From Candidatus Neomarinimicrobiota bacterium (GTDB lineage Bacteria; Fidelibacterota; Marinisomatia; Marinisomatales; TCS55): a DNA stretch of 57,206 nucleotides. The position numbers were made by a program, and so were the translations under genes. The stretch spans positions 1-57,206 of the forward strand of contig JABIDL010000043.1 in the NCBI GenBank assembly GCA_018651745.1, in the 5' to 3' direction. Positions 28,046 to 35,948 of the stretch are shown here, in pieces (position 1 is the first letter of the stretch; every line of letters starts with the position of its first letter). Below the pieces are notes generated by a model. The model worked only from the letters and a program-made list of their open reading frames with translations. It had not been told where the DNA came from and searched no databases.

Positions 28046-30142
28046 ATGGATGAACCAATGAAAAAAATGAAATTACAATTCAATGAATCTTTAATAATCC
28101 GAAAAAGAATAATACCGACTTTAATAATTTTTATAGGGATATTTTTTACGGCAATAAGCGGGAAAAATCTTAGCCTTCTTTCGGAAGATGGAATAAATAA
28201 TGTTGAACTTTTGGATGTTTATATTTACGAAGATTATGCTTTTATCCCGGGAGGACTTGGTGGATTAAACATTGTTGATATTTCAGATCGCTCAAACCCG
28301 CAGGTCGTTGGAGAATATACAGCCAACAACTGTGACTGGGGTCGGTTGTACTCCTGGTCGGTTTTTGGAAATTATACTTTTGGCGCAGGACGCGATTGTG
28401 GAATTCATGTTTTAGATATTTCTCAAATATCTAACCCTCAGCTGGTAGAAAACTTTGAAAGAGAATCAGAATCAATGCCGGTGCGCTATGAGCATACATC
28501 TACTCATTCAATTGGTACAGTAAATTATTTATTTGCAGCCGGACATCAGGCGGGAGTTGATGTATTTACAATCAACAGCGATGAACAAAGTAGTACCGTT
28601 TTGAATTATATCTCAACCATTGCTAGTTCAAACGCTTGGGCAACACAACCGTTTGGCAATATCCTATTTATTGCTGACGGAGCAACCGGAATACGTAGCG
28701 TTGATATATCAAATCCTTCTAACCCGATCCCGGTTAACATGATATCTGCCAGTGGAAGCGTTAAGGATTTGACCATTTCTGAGAATCGCCTTTTCGCCGC
28801 TGTGGGTGCATCCGGTGTGGATATGTTTAACATTTCGAACCCGGCAACTCCCTTATTTTTGTCTAACTATAATACCAGCGGTTATGCTTCACGAGTGGCG
28901 GCGAATGATTCACTTGTAGCCGTGTCAGATTGGGATGATGTTGAAATCCTAGGATTCACCGAAGGGGAATTAATTTTGAAAGGAATTAAAAATACCGGTG
29001 GAAGATCGATGGCAATTGATATGGTTGGAAATGATATTTTTTCTGCTGAATGGATTGAATTCCAAACCATGCGATATGGAAATGTTGAAGGACCAGATCT
29101 TGATATATCGAATCGAAAAATTGAATTTCCCAGAGTACCCTTTGGAGAGAATGAAACTATATCCGTTCAGCTTACAAACAGTGGAAGGGCGACCTTAAAT
29201 ATTACAGGAATAAGCAGCGATAACGTTGACATTTCAATCCCATTTAATTCTGCAGAAATCCTTCCTAATGCATCATTAACCCTTCCCATTACTTATACAC
29301 CAAATATAGGAAATAGTTGGACAGGTTATATAACCATAAGCTCAAATGATTCCGATGAAAATAATGAAAAAATACGCATAATCGGGAATCATCCAAGTGG
29401 ACCGATGGTGGGAGATCCGGCGCCGAATTTTAATCTTCCAATAGTTAACGGCGTGGGAATGATGGAACTCTCAGACCTTGGTGAAAATCCGGCGGTCATT
29501 GCCTTTTTTTCTGCTTGGTGACCAGTTTGCGCTCCGGAGTTTTCGGACATCGAAGTTTCAATTTGGCAGGAATATAAAAATCAAGGTCTGCAAGTAGTAG
29601 GTATCTCAAATGAACCACTTCAAACGATTGAAAATTTTATCGCAGATCAGGGAATCACTTTTCCGGTTCTGCGCGATGTTGCCGGGGTTTACAGTGCCTA
29701 CAATATCCCAGGAGGGCAATCACCTTTCCCACGTGATTTTATCATAGATCAAAATGGGATATTAAGAATGACAAAGACAGAATATGATCCGGGTACCATG
29801 ATTAATATCATAGAACAATTATTATCGCCGGAAGTCACAACTGATGAGGAAACACTGTCAAAAAAGTTTCAGTTACATCCAAACTACCCAAATCCATTCA
29901 ATTCTGCCACTACACTCCAATTTCAATTGGAGACTGCGAGTTTTATCAGGCTCGATATTGTTGACCTCCTTGGTAGTGTGGTGGCAACACTTGCTGAAAA
30001 TGAATATCTAAAAGACGGCAGTTTCAATTTCAGATGGGACGCATTAAACCAGAATGGAGAAGCACTTCCATCAGGCGTGTATATCGCTAGACTTCGTTCG
30101 GGGGAAAATATACAAATCCAAAAAATGATTCTTTTGAAATGA
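28046..30142 (+). CDS. Secreted selenoprotein: beta-propeller + Sec-redoxin + sorting tail
   Basis: 698 residues when TGA at 29519-29521 is read as Sec492. ATG 28046 is chosen (purine-rich ggaaatagag upstream); the longest frame starts with TTG. Order: signal/anchor (~15-38); about six LVIVD-like propeller repeats (~45-345; e.g. GLNIVDISDRSNPQVV, GVDMFNISNPATPLF); an ASH/DUF1573-like Ig domain (~355-445); an AhpC/TSA-TlpA-like redoxin (~455-615) with AVIAFFSAW-U-PVCAPEF, Sec in the nucleophilic first position of a UxxC motif; and a sorting domain (YPNPFNSATTLQFQL ... QKMILLK). Frame 29522-29767 has no other stop. Likely a surface thiol/selenol oxidoreductase. The next gene overlaps by ATGA. 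Confidence 0.87.
29533..29547 (+). promoter_or_regulatory. Candidate bacterial SECIS element in Sec-redoxin gene
   Basis: TCCGG pairs with TCGGA (four Watson-Crick pairs plus a closing G-U) around the loop AGUUU, 17-21 nucleotides after the in-frame UGA. G occupies the second loop position and is followed by U at +18/+19, the same spacing as the GU of the peroxiredoxin hairpin. The stem is short, so this is weaker than the other two candidates. Confidence 0.55.
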
Positions 30143-30966
30143 ACAAAAATATCCCAATCCGCTTTCTAATGAGTATCGTTATGTTATCAATTTTCCTAAA
30201 GGGACAATCTTATGAAGTTGGCAATCAACTAACTCCTGAACATCTGGCTTCAGATTTGACTATTTGCGCAAATGATTCCGGTTTGATTTCCTTGGATTTA
30301 TACAACGGTGCTGCAAATGGTGAAGATTACCACGTTATTTGGCTGAATTTCTTTGCGTCTTGGTGTTCTACCTGTCTTGCTGAAATTCCTTACGCTACCC
30401 AGATATATAATCAATATAAAGATCAAGGTTTGGTAGTCCTGTCCTTTGGTAGGCAATGGGACAATCCTTACAGCTGTTTAGATTGGGCTGAATTGGGAGC
30501 AGAATACAATATACTAGATGACGACTCCACCCAGGTCTGGTCATGGTTTGGTTTGGGAACTGTACCGCAATCCGTTATTCTAGATCACAATATGATTGTT
30601 AGATATAATAGTTATGGGTTTAATGAATCGGAGACTGTTTCTGTTATTGAATCATTTCTGGCAGAAATGCCATCAGTAAATGTGAATGATGAAATCGTAC
30701 CGGTAAGTTTTAAAGTCACGCCACCTTATCCAAACCCGTTTAATGCAAAAATATCCTGGACAGTTTTGTTAGGTAAAGAATTATACCTCGAAACGATTGT
30801 ATTTGATATCACCGGGAAAGAAGTCCAAAAAATAACGAATGAACATTATTCAGAAGGATCATACTTTTTTTCCTGGGATGCAAGTGTGGTTCCATCAGGC
30901 GTTTATCTTCTGAAATTGATAACACCATTCCACAATCAAACCCATAAAATGATTCTATTAAAATAA
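30139..30966 (+). CDS. Secreted thioredoxin-like (TlpA-type) protein with sorting tail
   Basis: 275 residues with a signal peptide (IRFLMSIVMLSIFLKGQS). The redoxin domain (~25-180) has IWLNFFASWCSTCLAEIPYATQIY, i.e. WCxxC with both cysteines encoded by TG[TC], and cis-Pro motif TVPQSVILD. The final ~80 residues are a sorting domain (PPYPNPFNAKISWTVLL ... SGVYLLKLI ... HKMILLK). It is the Cys counterpart of the Sec-redoxin immediately upstream, overlapping it by ATGA, so the two are coexpressed and may act as a relay or as isozymes. Expected location is the cell surface or periplasm. Confidence 0.88.
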   Translation: MNKNIPIRFLMSIVMLSIFLKGQSYEVGNQLTPEHLASDLTICANDSGLISLDLYNGAANGEDYHVIWLNFFASWCSTCLAEIPYATQIYNQYKDQGLVVLSFGRQWDNPYSCLDWAELGAEYNILDDDSTQVWSWFGLGTVPQSVILDHNMIVRYNSYGFNESETVSVIESFLAEMPSVNVNDEIVPVSFKVTPPYPNPFNAKISWTVLLGKELYLETIVFDITGKEVQKITNEHYSEGSYFFSWDASVVPSGVYLLKLITPFHNQTHKMILLK

Positions 30967-30977
30967 AGGAAAACTAT

Positions 30978-32003
30978 ATGAAAATTTTAACAGCAATATT
31001 TTTAGTCTTGTACCTTGGAGGCTGCAAAGACGAGAATTCACCTAATCCGCTATCCGGTGATTGGACGATTGACACAAATTATCTAAGACAAGGGTGCTTT
31101 TCAGGAAAAGACTGTATCCCTAGTTTAGAGCATCCCGGTAAATCAATTATCGGTGACAATAATCTTTCCTTTCTTGATGATAACGATCTAGTTGTTGGAA
31201 TCTGGGACGGTAATGATTATATCGCATACCCCCATTCAATTTTAGACTGGCATGAAATAGTCAATGAAAATGGATATAGCATTTCATACTGCCCTCTCAC
31301 GGGAAGTGCATTGCATATTAACACAGATAGTGAATTCGGCGTATCCGGGTTGTTGTATAACAGCAATTTGATTATGTACGACCGGAATTCAGAAAGCCAT
31401 TGGCCGCAAATGCTGCTTCAATCAGCTGAGGGATCTCGACAAGGCGACGAACTGACACTCAATTCCATGATAGAAACAACATGGGCTACGTGGAAAAAAT
31501 TATTCCCGGAAACGAAAATATTGAATTCTGCGACCGGTTATTCCCGGGATTACAATTCTTATCCCTATGGTAGCTACAAAACTTGTAATTCTGCTAGCTG
31601 TGGTGATTATATTTATTTTCCTGTATCTGTAGTAGATAATAGACTACCAGCAAAAACGCGAGTCTTGTCAATTATTTCCAACACAACTAAAAAATCCTAC
31701 CCCATTCAAAACTTTATCCAGCCTACAATTATAAATGAAACTATCGACGGGGTTCAGTTTGCTGTCATTCTTTCTGCCGATGAAAAAATTGGTGTTGCAT
31801 TCAAGACCGAGTTGAATCTTTCAATCGAAACCTGGGACATTGGAACCGGTACCATTTTGCTTGCCGATGCGAATGGCAACCAATGGAATATTCTTGGTCG
31901 CTTGATCAACGGAAATATGAATGACCTCGTTCCAGCAAAGTCATTCATATCATATTGGTTTTCTCAGGCGGCTTTTTATCCTGAAACAGAAATTCATTCA
32001 TGA
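30978..32003 (+). CDS. DUF3179-family lipoprotein
   Basis: 341 residues with lipobox LYLGGC (Cys15). DUF3179 hallmarks are present: DDNDLVVGIWDGNDYIAYPHSILDWHEIV, SISYCPLTGSALHIN, GLLYNSNLIMYDRNSESHWPQ and WATWKKLFPETKIL. The family has no established reaction. The CPLTGSA motif contains its most conserved cysteine, so a redox or metal-binding role is conceivable in this redox operon. AAGGA precedes ATG 30978 by 8 bases. Its end overlaps the next gene by ATGA. Confidence 0.9.
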   Translation: MKILTAIFLVLYLGGCKDENSPNPLSGDWTIDTNYLRQGCFSGKDCIPSLEHPGKSIIGDNNLSFLDDNDLVVGIWDGNDYIAYPHSILDWHEIVNENGYSISYCPLTGSALHINTDSEFGVSGLLYNSNLIMYDRNSESHWPQMLLQSAEGSRQGDELTLNSMIETTWATWKKLFPETKILNSATGYSRDYNSYPYGSYKTCNSASCGDYIYFPVSVVDNRLPAKTRVLSIISNTTKKSYPIQNFIQPTIINETIDGVQFAVILSADEKIGVAFKTELNLSIETWDIGTGTILLADANGNQWNILGRLINGNMNDLVPAKSFISYWFSQAAFYPETEIHS

Positions 32004-32932
32004 CAAAAATCATTGGTATTACAATAATCAGTTTTGTTTTAATCCAATCATTAAATGGACAAGTATGCTGTTCTTTAGTGGGTGCCATAGATCATGGCGG
32101 CGGAACATCTTCAACACAATGGGACACTCAATGGCCATCTCTTTTCGATAATCGCCAAGTCTTCAAATGGGTAACAGGATTAAATGCCACTCATACCGAT
32201 GATGATGGCTTAAAGGTCCGGTACGGAACTGCTTTAAACATTTATGTGCAACTATCCCATTATATCGGGCAAAAAAATGTGGGGTATATTCAAGCCGAAG
32301 GAAGCTGGATATTATTGGAAGAATCTTTATCATTTGCAAAAACCAGTAGCCGTGTCCAACAATTAGGATTAAGGCTTGGAATCCGGCACCTGCTACCGGG
32401 AAAGTGGGGGTATGTTTTTGGAGAAATCACTCTTCCAAAAATGCCTGATTTTTCTAACCAAGATTTTGCCTTCGCAAGTGGTGCGGTCCCAATCGCATTG
32501 GGGGGTTGGACAAATAGATTTCAAACCCCATGGTTCTATGTTTACCCGACACTTTTCCCTGATGTTTCCGTTTCGGTTTCCTTTTCGAAAAACCAGAAGA
32601 AACAAATTGATGTTTTCACGGATGATGCCCTAAGCGCACATGGATCAACTTCCATTCTTTTATCACAATTTTTATTACTATCACCTTTTTCAACATTTCT
32701 ATATCAAAAACTACTAGCGCCTCTTTCTCCGTGGGAAACCGAACGACAGTCTCGTTGGCTAAGCGCGTTAAACGCCGGCTTAGATATTACCCCTAACCAC
32801 CATAAATGGAATTGGTTGCACTTGCGCTTTTCTTGGCCCGTTTACCGTTGGTCTTCAAGTAGGAATTTCCCTGATGGGACCGAACCTGTACCTAGAATTT
32901 CCATTTCTATCAATAGAAGTGGAAATCTTTAG
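32000..32932 (+). CDS. Putative outer-membrane barrel protein, unknown function
   Basis: 310 residues. Signal peptide IIGITIISFVLIQSLNGQ is followed at once by a vicinal cysteine pair in QVCCSLVGAIDHGGG, then strand-rich segments (VRYGTALNIYVQLSHYIG, QQLGLRLGIRHLLPGKWGYVFGEITL, FPDVSVSVSFSKN, PVPRISISINRSGNL). The pattern suggests an outer-membrane beta-barrel. The N-terminal CC pair is unusual and, in this operon, might coordinate metal or form a redox pair. Coupled by ATGA overlap to the DUF3179 gene. No family recognised. Confidence 0.65.
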   Translation: MTKIIGITIISFVLIQSLNGQVCCSLVGAIDHGGGTSSTQWDTQWPSLFDNRQVFKWVTGLNATHTDDDGLKVRYGTALNIYVQLSHYIGQKNVGYIQAEGSWILLEESLSFAKTSSRVQQLGLRLGIRHLLPGKWGYVFGEITLPKMPDFSNQDFAFASGAVPIALGGWTNRFQTPWFYVYPTLFPDVSVSVSFSKNQKKQIDVFTDDALSAHGSTSILLSQFLLLSPFSTFLYQKLLAPLSPWETERQSRWLSALNAGLDITPNHHKWNWLHLRFSWPVYRWSSSRNFPDGTEPVPRISISINRSGNL

Positions 32933-32946
32933 ACTTCGGAATCAAA

Positions 32947-33318
32947 ATGAAAAAGAAATATATCTTCATATCCTTTTTACTAGTCACAGCTTGTGAACCG
33001 ACCTTTGAGGAAAACCTTAATCCTTCTATTATTGGGTTTTGGATTTTGCAAGCCCAAAATTCTTTAGAGAACAATTTAGATTATTATCCTCTCACTTGGG
33101 ATATTCAGGATGAAAATTCCCTCATTGAAAAAGGTTGCACAGAAACCCAATGCTGGCAATACCAACTTCGCTGGGAGTTGGCTCAAGACACTTTAAATAT
33201 ATTTCGTTTTGATTATCTGATTAAATCCGGAGTGGTCATTCTTGGAAATGATGTGTTACAAATATCATGGAACGACTTAAATAAATCAATATTTTTAAGA
33301 ACAGACAATTTTGAATAA
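32947..33318 (+). CDS. Small lipoprotein, lipocalin-like
   Basis: 123 residues with lipobox LVTAC (Cys16). The mature ~107 residues read IIGFWILQAQN ... YYPLTWDIQDEN ... CWQYQLRWELAQDTLNIF ... GVVILGNDVLQISWND, similar in rhythm to small lipocalin-like lipoproteins of Bacteroidetes-like bacteria (GxW start, alternating strands). It contains a CTETQC pair that could form a disulfide. Last gene of the plus-strand run from 28046, and convergent with NnrE, 6 bases away. Function unknown. Confidence 0.65.
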   Translation: MKKKYIFISFLLVTACEPTFEENLNPSIIGFWILQAQNSLENNLDYYPLTWDIQDENSLIEKGCTETQCWQYQLRWELAQDTLNIFRFDYLIKSGVVILGNDVLQISWNDLNKSIFLRTDNFE

Positions 33319-33324
33319 GCGAAA

Positions 33325-34056
33325 TCAAGGAATTCGAATATAATTGCTACTCTTAAACGGGTCGGAGTAGGGAATACCCATTTTCTCATATAGCATTGGT
33401 GGGACAGAAATATCACCGAGATACAAATCTCCTAATATTTCTCTATTTTTAGAGTCATTCATACCTTTCTTTGGTAACGCCAGTGTCAGAGTTGCAGTTG
33501 CATGAACAACAAATGATGGTTCATTTTTTTCATTAAATCGAAATCCTGTTGGTGCATCCAATGAAATGATAATTTTGGATGAGTAATTACTCAGAATACT
33601 AACAGCATTTTGTATTGACCCCCGTAATGGTCCACTTATTCCATATCCAATCATTGCATCAACAATAATATCCGAATTAGAAAATGCTTCTTCCAATTTT
33701 AAAGATGATGGTTTAATCATTTGTTTTACCGGCAATTCATTCAAAATATTCCATTGTTTTTTTGGAATCGCTTTCAGTTTTGATTTATCAGAAAAAAGTA
33801 AGATTGTTACATCAACGCCACGATTGGCTAAATGACGAGCAGCCACCATTCCACCACCACCATTATTCCCCGCTCCGCACAATAGGGTAATTTTAGGATG
33901 AAGGATTGTTGAGTTTCTGAGATAATCCTGACTCAATTGCGAAAGTGCATTTCCTGCATTCTCCATCATTTGTGTTAAAGAGATGTTGTAGTGACCCGCC
34001 ATCAGTCGGTCCACTTCCCGCATTTGATCAACAGTGATTAGCGGCACATCATTCAT
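33325..34056 (-). CDS. nnrE: NAD(P)H-hydrate epimerase (YjeF N-terminal domain)
   Basis: 243 residues corresponding to the epimerase domain alone. It interconverts R and S forms of hydrated NAD(P)H so that a dehydratase can repair them. Motifs: MREVDRLMAGHYNISLTQMMENAG, the nucleotide loop LLCGAGNNGGGGMVAARHLANRG, VDAMIGYGISGPLRG and ISLDAPTGF. The C-terminal dehydratase (NnrD) domain found fused in E. coli is missing and no separate copy is in the window. The start overlaps the thioredoxin-like gene by 8 bases. Confidence 0.9.
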   Translation of the reverse strand: MNDVPLITVDQMREVDRLMAGHYNISLTQMMENAGNALSQLSQDYLRNSTILHPKITLLCGAGNNGGGGMVAARHLANRGVDVTILLFSDKSKLKAIPKKQWNILNELPVKQMIKPSSLKLEEAFSNSDIIVDAMIGYGISGPLRGSIQNAVSILSNYSSKIIISLDAPTGFRFNEKNEPSFVVHATATLTLALPKKGMNDSKNREILGDLYLGDISVPPMLYEKMGIPYSDPFKSSNYIRIP

Positions 34057-34450
34057 CTATAGTGTTGAGCACCTTTCTAAATTGTTTGGCTGTTTGAAAT
34101 CCTGCTTGCTGATATGTAATCTTTCCATTCTCATTAAATACCAAAATCGTTGGGAGCGCTTTCACGCCATAAGCATGAGCCAAAGCAAGACCTTCTTTTG
34201 TCTCTATATCTACCTTTAAGGCAATATAATTTTCCAAAGCCATTTTAATTGAACTATTTGCAAACGTTTCACGATCCATTTTCCTGCAATTATGGCACCA
34301 GTCTGCATGAAATTTTACTATGACCGCCTTCCCTTGAGATTTCCCTTCGATGAAAGCTTCTTCTAGTCTAATCTTCGAGAAAACATCTTTTTCATCTGCC
34401 ATTAATAATGCTGTTGTTAATCCTAATAGAAGTATTAGTGTATTTTTCAT
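34049..34450 (-). CDS. Exported thioredoxin-fold protein (CHNC)
   Basis: 133 residues with a signal peptide (NTLILLLGLTTALLMADE) and a thioredoxin_7/DsbD-gamma-like domain: VIVKFHADWCHNCRKMDRETFANSSI with active site CHNC, and cis-Pro block VKALPTILVFNENG. Such proteins receive electrons from DsbD/CcdA or supply them to periplasmic substrates. Both active-site cysteines are ordinary TGC/TGT codons. Downstream of the FAD oxidoreductase and the UxxU lipoprotein on the same strand, it may be a partner of the Sec-containing metal-binding protein. Confidence 0.85.
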   Translation of the reverse strand: MKNTLILLLGLTTALLMADEKDVFSKIRLEEAFIEGKSQGKAVIVKFHADWCHNCRKMDRETFANSSIKMALENYIALKVDIETKEGLALAHAYGVKALPTILVFNENGKITYQQAGFQTAKQFRKVLNTIDE

Positions 34451-34523
34451 AATGAATTCCTTTCATAATTTCTTACGAAAAATTACGAGGATTTCAAACA
34501 AACGGTTGTCAGGAAGAAGACTT

Positions 34524-35624
34524 TTAATAAGAAACGAAGGATGCCCTCAACGCTTTCCGTCTTCTAGAATCAACCGTATCTACAGCTCTCACAGCATATT
34601 CTTGCGCAGTATAAACTTGTTTCATGATCGGTTCATCTTCCCGCTTTGTCATATCACCCACAGCAAATAATCCATGTACAGATGTCTCTCCCTTATGATT
34701 GATCCATACATGACGTTTTTCTTCTGGTTGATCCTCATCCATTAATCGGGCTCCAACTTGCCGTGCGAGATCATTATATACACGATGGAGCCCCAAAGAT
34801 ACTAAAGCAAATTTCACAACTATATTTTCAAGAGATTCAAATTCAAAACCGTGTAGTTGCTTTGCACCTTCACTGACTAAGCCGGTAATTGGACCTGAAA
34901 TAATATCTATGTTATATTTCTTGAGAATTTTCATTCGATCATCAGAAATAGTAGATGTTTCCCCATTTGCTAAAATATGTACTTTATTTCCATATCGTTC
35001 ATAAAGCATCATAGCCAATTCTGCCGCCATATTTGAATGACCAATCACTGCAACAGATTCCTCGGTCGTTAAATGGCCTTCACATCGAATACAGTATAGC
35101 GCCTGTTCCCTATTCGCAAATGGGTATAGCCACTTCGGGGTTTCTTCCCAGTCACCTTTTTTATTTTGTTTCAAAATATGAGGTTGTTCATCCATAACAC
35201 CCGTGGATAAAATAACAGCCTTCCCCTCAGATAATTTATCGTCTAATTGGATAGAAAAACCTATTTCAGTTTTTTCCAATTGGGAAACTTCGCCCTCCAT
35301 TATTGTCACATTAGGGAATCCCCTTTCAATCCGTTGAACGGTATTCTGAATCAGCATACGATTATTGATATGATAATGCTCATTTTCAAGAAGTGTAATC
35401 GCTTCATCCTGCTTGTTCTTTTTCAATGTTTTAATGACTTGGGTTTTGATGATATCTTCATGAAATCCTACAATATTATCCAAGTTCATCACCCATTGTG
35501 ACCGGCTGCGTTTTCTAGATTTTTTTGATCCTAAAACCCAAAGAGTTTTCATCCCATTCTGGGCGGCACGAAGTGCAGAAGCGGATCCGCCAATTCCTCC
35601 TCCAATAATTATACTATCAAACAT
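34524..35624 (-). CDS. FAD-dependent, thioredoxin-reductase-like oxidoreductase
   Basis: 366 residues. N-terminal FAD-binding SIIIGGGIGGSASALRAA; middle NAD(P)H-binding VAVIGHSNMAAELAMMLYE; the redox motif is in YCIRCEGH, a CxxC at the position of TrxR CATC; C-terminal FAD motif GLFAVGDMT. The layout is that of low-molecular-weight thioredoxin reductase, diverged in sequence and without a signal peptide, so cytoplasmic. A ribosome-binding AAGGA sits about 7 bases before ATG 35624. It begins 3 bases after, and in the same frame as, the UxxU MerP-like gene's TGA stop. Its electron acceptor is unknown. Confidence 0.82.
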   Translation of the reverse strand: MFDSIIIGGGIGGSASALRAAQNGMKTLWVLGSKKSRKRSRSQWVMNLDNIVGFHEDIIKTQVIKTLKKNKQDEAITLLENEHYHINNRMLIQNTVQRIERGFPNVTIMEGEVSQLEKTEIGFSIQLDDKLSEGKAVILSTGVMDEQPHILKQNKKGDWEETPKWLYPFANREQALYCIRCEGHLTTEESVAVIGHSNMAAELAMMLYERYGNKVHILANGETSTISDDRMKILKKYNIDIISGPITGLVSEGAKQLHGFEFESLENIVVKFALVSLGLHRVYNDLARQVGARLMDEDQPEEKRHVWINHKGETSVHGLFAVGDMTKREDEPIMKQVYTAQEYAVRAVDTVDSRRRKALRASFVSY

Positions 35625-35627
35625 TAG

Positions 35628-35948
35628 TCATTCCTTTTCTAGATTGGTCCAATTCAAAACATTAAAATCCCCTGCCTTTTCTACAGACTTTACAATGTCA
35701 GATTGTGACAATTTAGAAGCGTAGTAATTCACAGTGAAAGTTCTAGTCTTCTGATTAAATGAATGTTTCTGTATTCCTATCAGCCCATCCAGGGCTTTGC
35801 CGATATTGATCGGTCATCCCATTCATAGTATCCCACCACGGATATCCATCCCACCAACTGCGAATGTAGCTATTTGAATTTCATTATTTATTGTACAAGA
35901 TATAAATACCAGTGGTACTATCAAAAATGCTACTAAATAATTATTCAT
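35628..35948 (-). CDS. MerP/HMA-like selenoprotein with U-x-x-U metal site
   Basis: 106 residues if TGA at 35825-35823 and 35816-35814 are Sec42 and Sec45. The N-terminus is a lipoprotein-like signal (YLVAFLIVPLVFISC, Cys18). Then QIATFAVGGMDI, a strand, and GGIL-U-MG-U-PINIGKALDGL. This aligns with the mercury-binding MerP/HMA motif GMTC-SA-C-PITVKKA, both cysteines replaced by Sec. The remainder (HSFNQKTRTFTVNY ... LSQSDIVKSVEKAGD) is the standard HMA beta-alpha-beta end. ATG 35948 follows the malic enzyme stop directly. The window would otherwise show an unexplained 320-base gap here. Likely a periplasm-facing soft-metal (Hg, Cu or similar) binder; function is inferred. Confidence 0.8.
35782..35796 (-). 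promoter_or_regulatory. Candidate bacterial SECIS element in the UxxU gene
   Basis: AGCCC pairs perfectly with GGGCT around the loop UGGAU, with G at the second loop position. The loop is 23-27 nucleotides after the second UGA and 32-36 after the first, so one hairpin could serve both. A second weaker hairpin (CCGA/TCGG, loop UCAAUA, 35800-35813) lies directly after the second UGA but lacks a leading loop G. Confidence 0.65.

Noticed and set aside
29500-29530. Premature stop (pseudogene) explanation for the split propeller-redoxin
   Set aside because: Same-frame continuation with an intact redoxin and sorting tail, TGA at the catalytic Cys position, and two similar cases nearby make Sec more likely.
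35754-35873. Overlapping minus-strand frame with SWWDGYPWWDTMNGMTDQYR, rich in Trp and without a TGA
   Set aside because: It has no upstream start (stops just before it), ends within 40 codons, and carries no HMA or other fold. The Sec frame continues into a full HMA domain and has a plausible signal peptide. I treat it as a shadow of the real gene.
23914-35948. UGA recoded to Trp or Gly (alternative genetic code)
   Set aside because: Many genes in the window end in TGA with normal lengths (citrate synthase, exonuclease III, pirin), Trp uses TGG, and the in-frame TGAs all sit at Cys positions.
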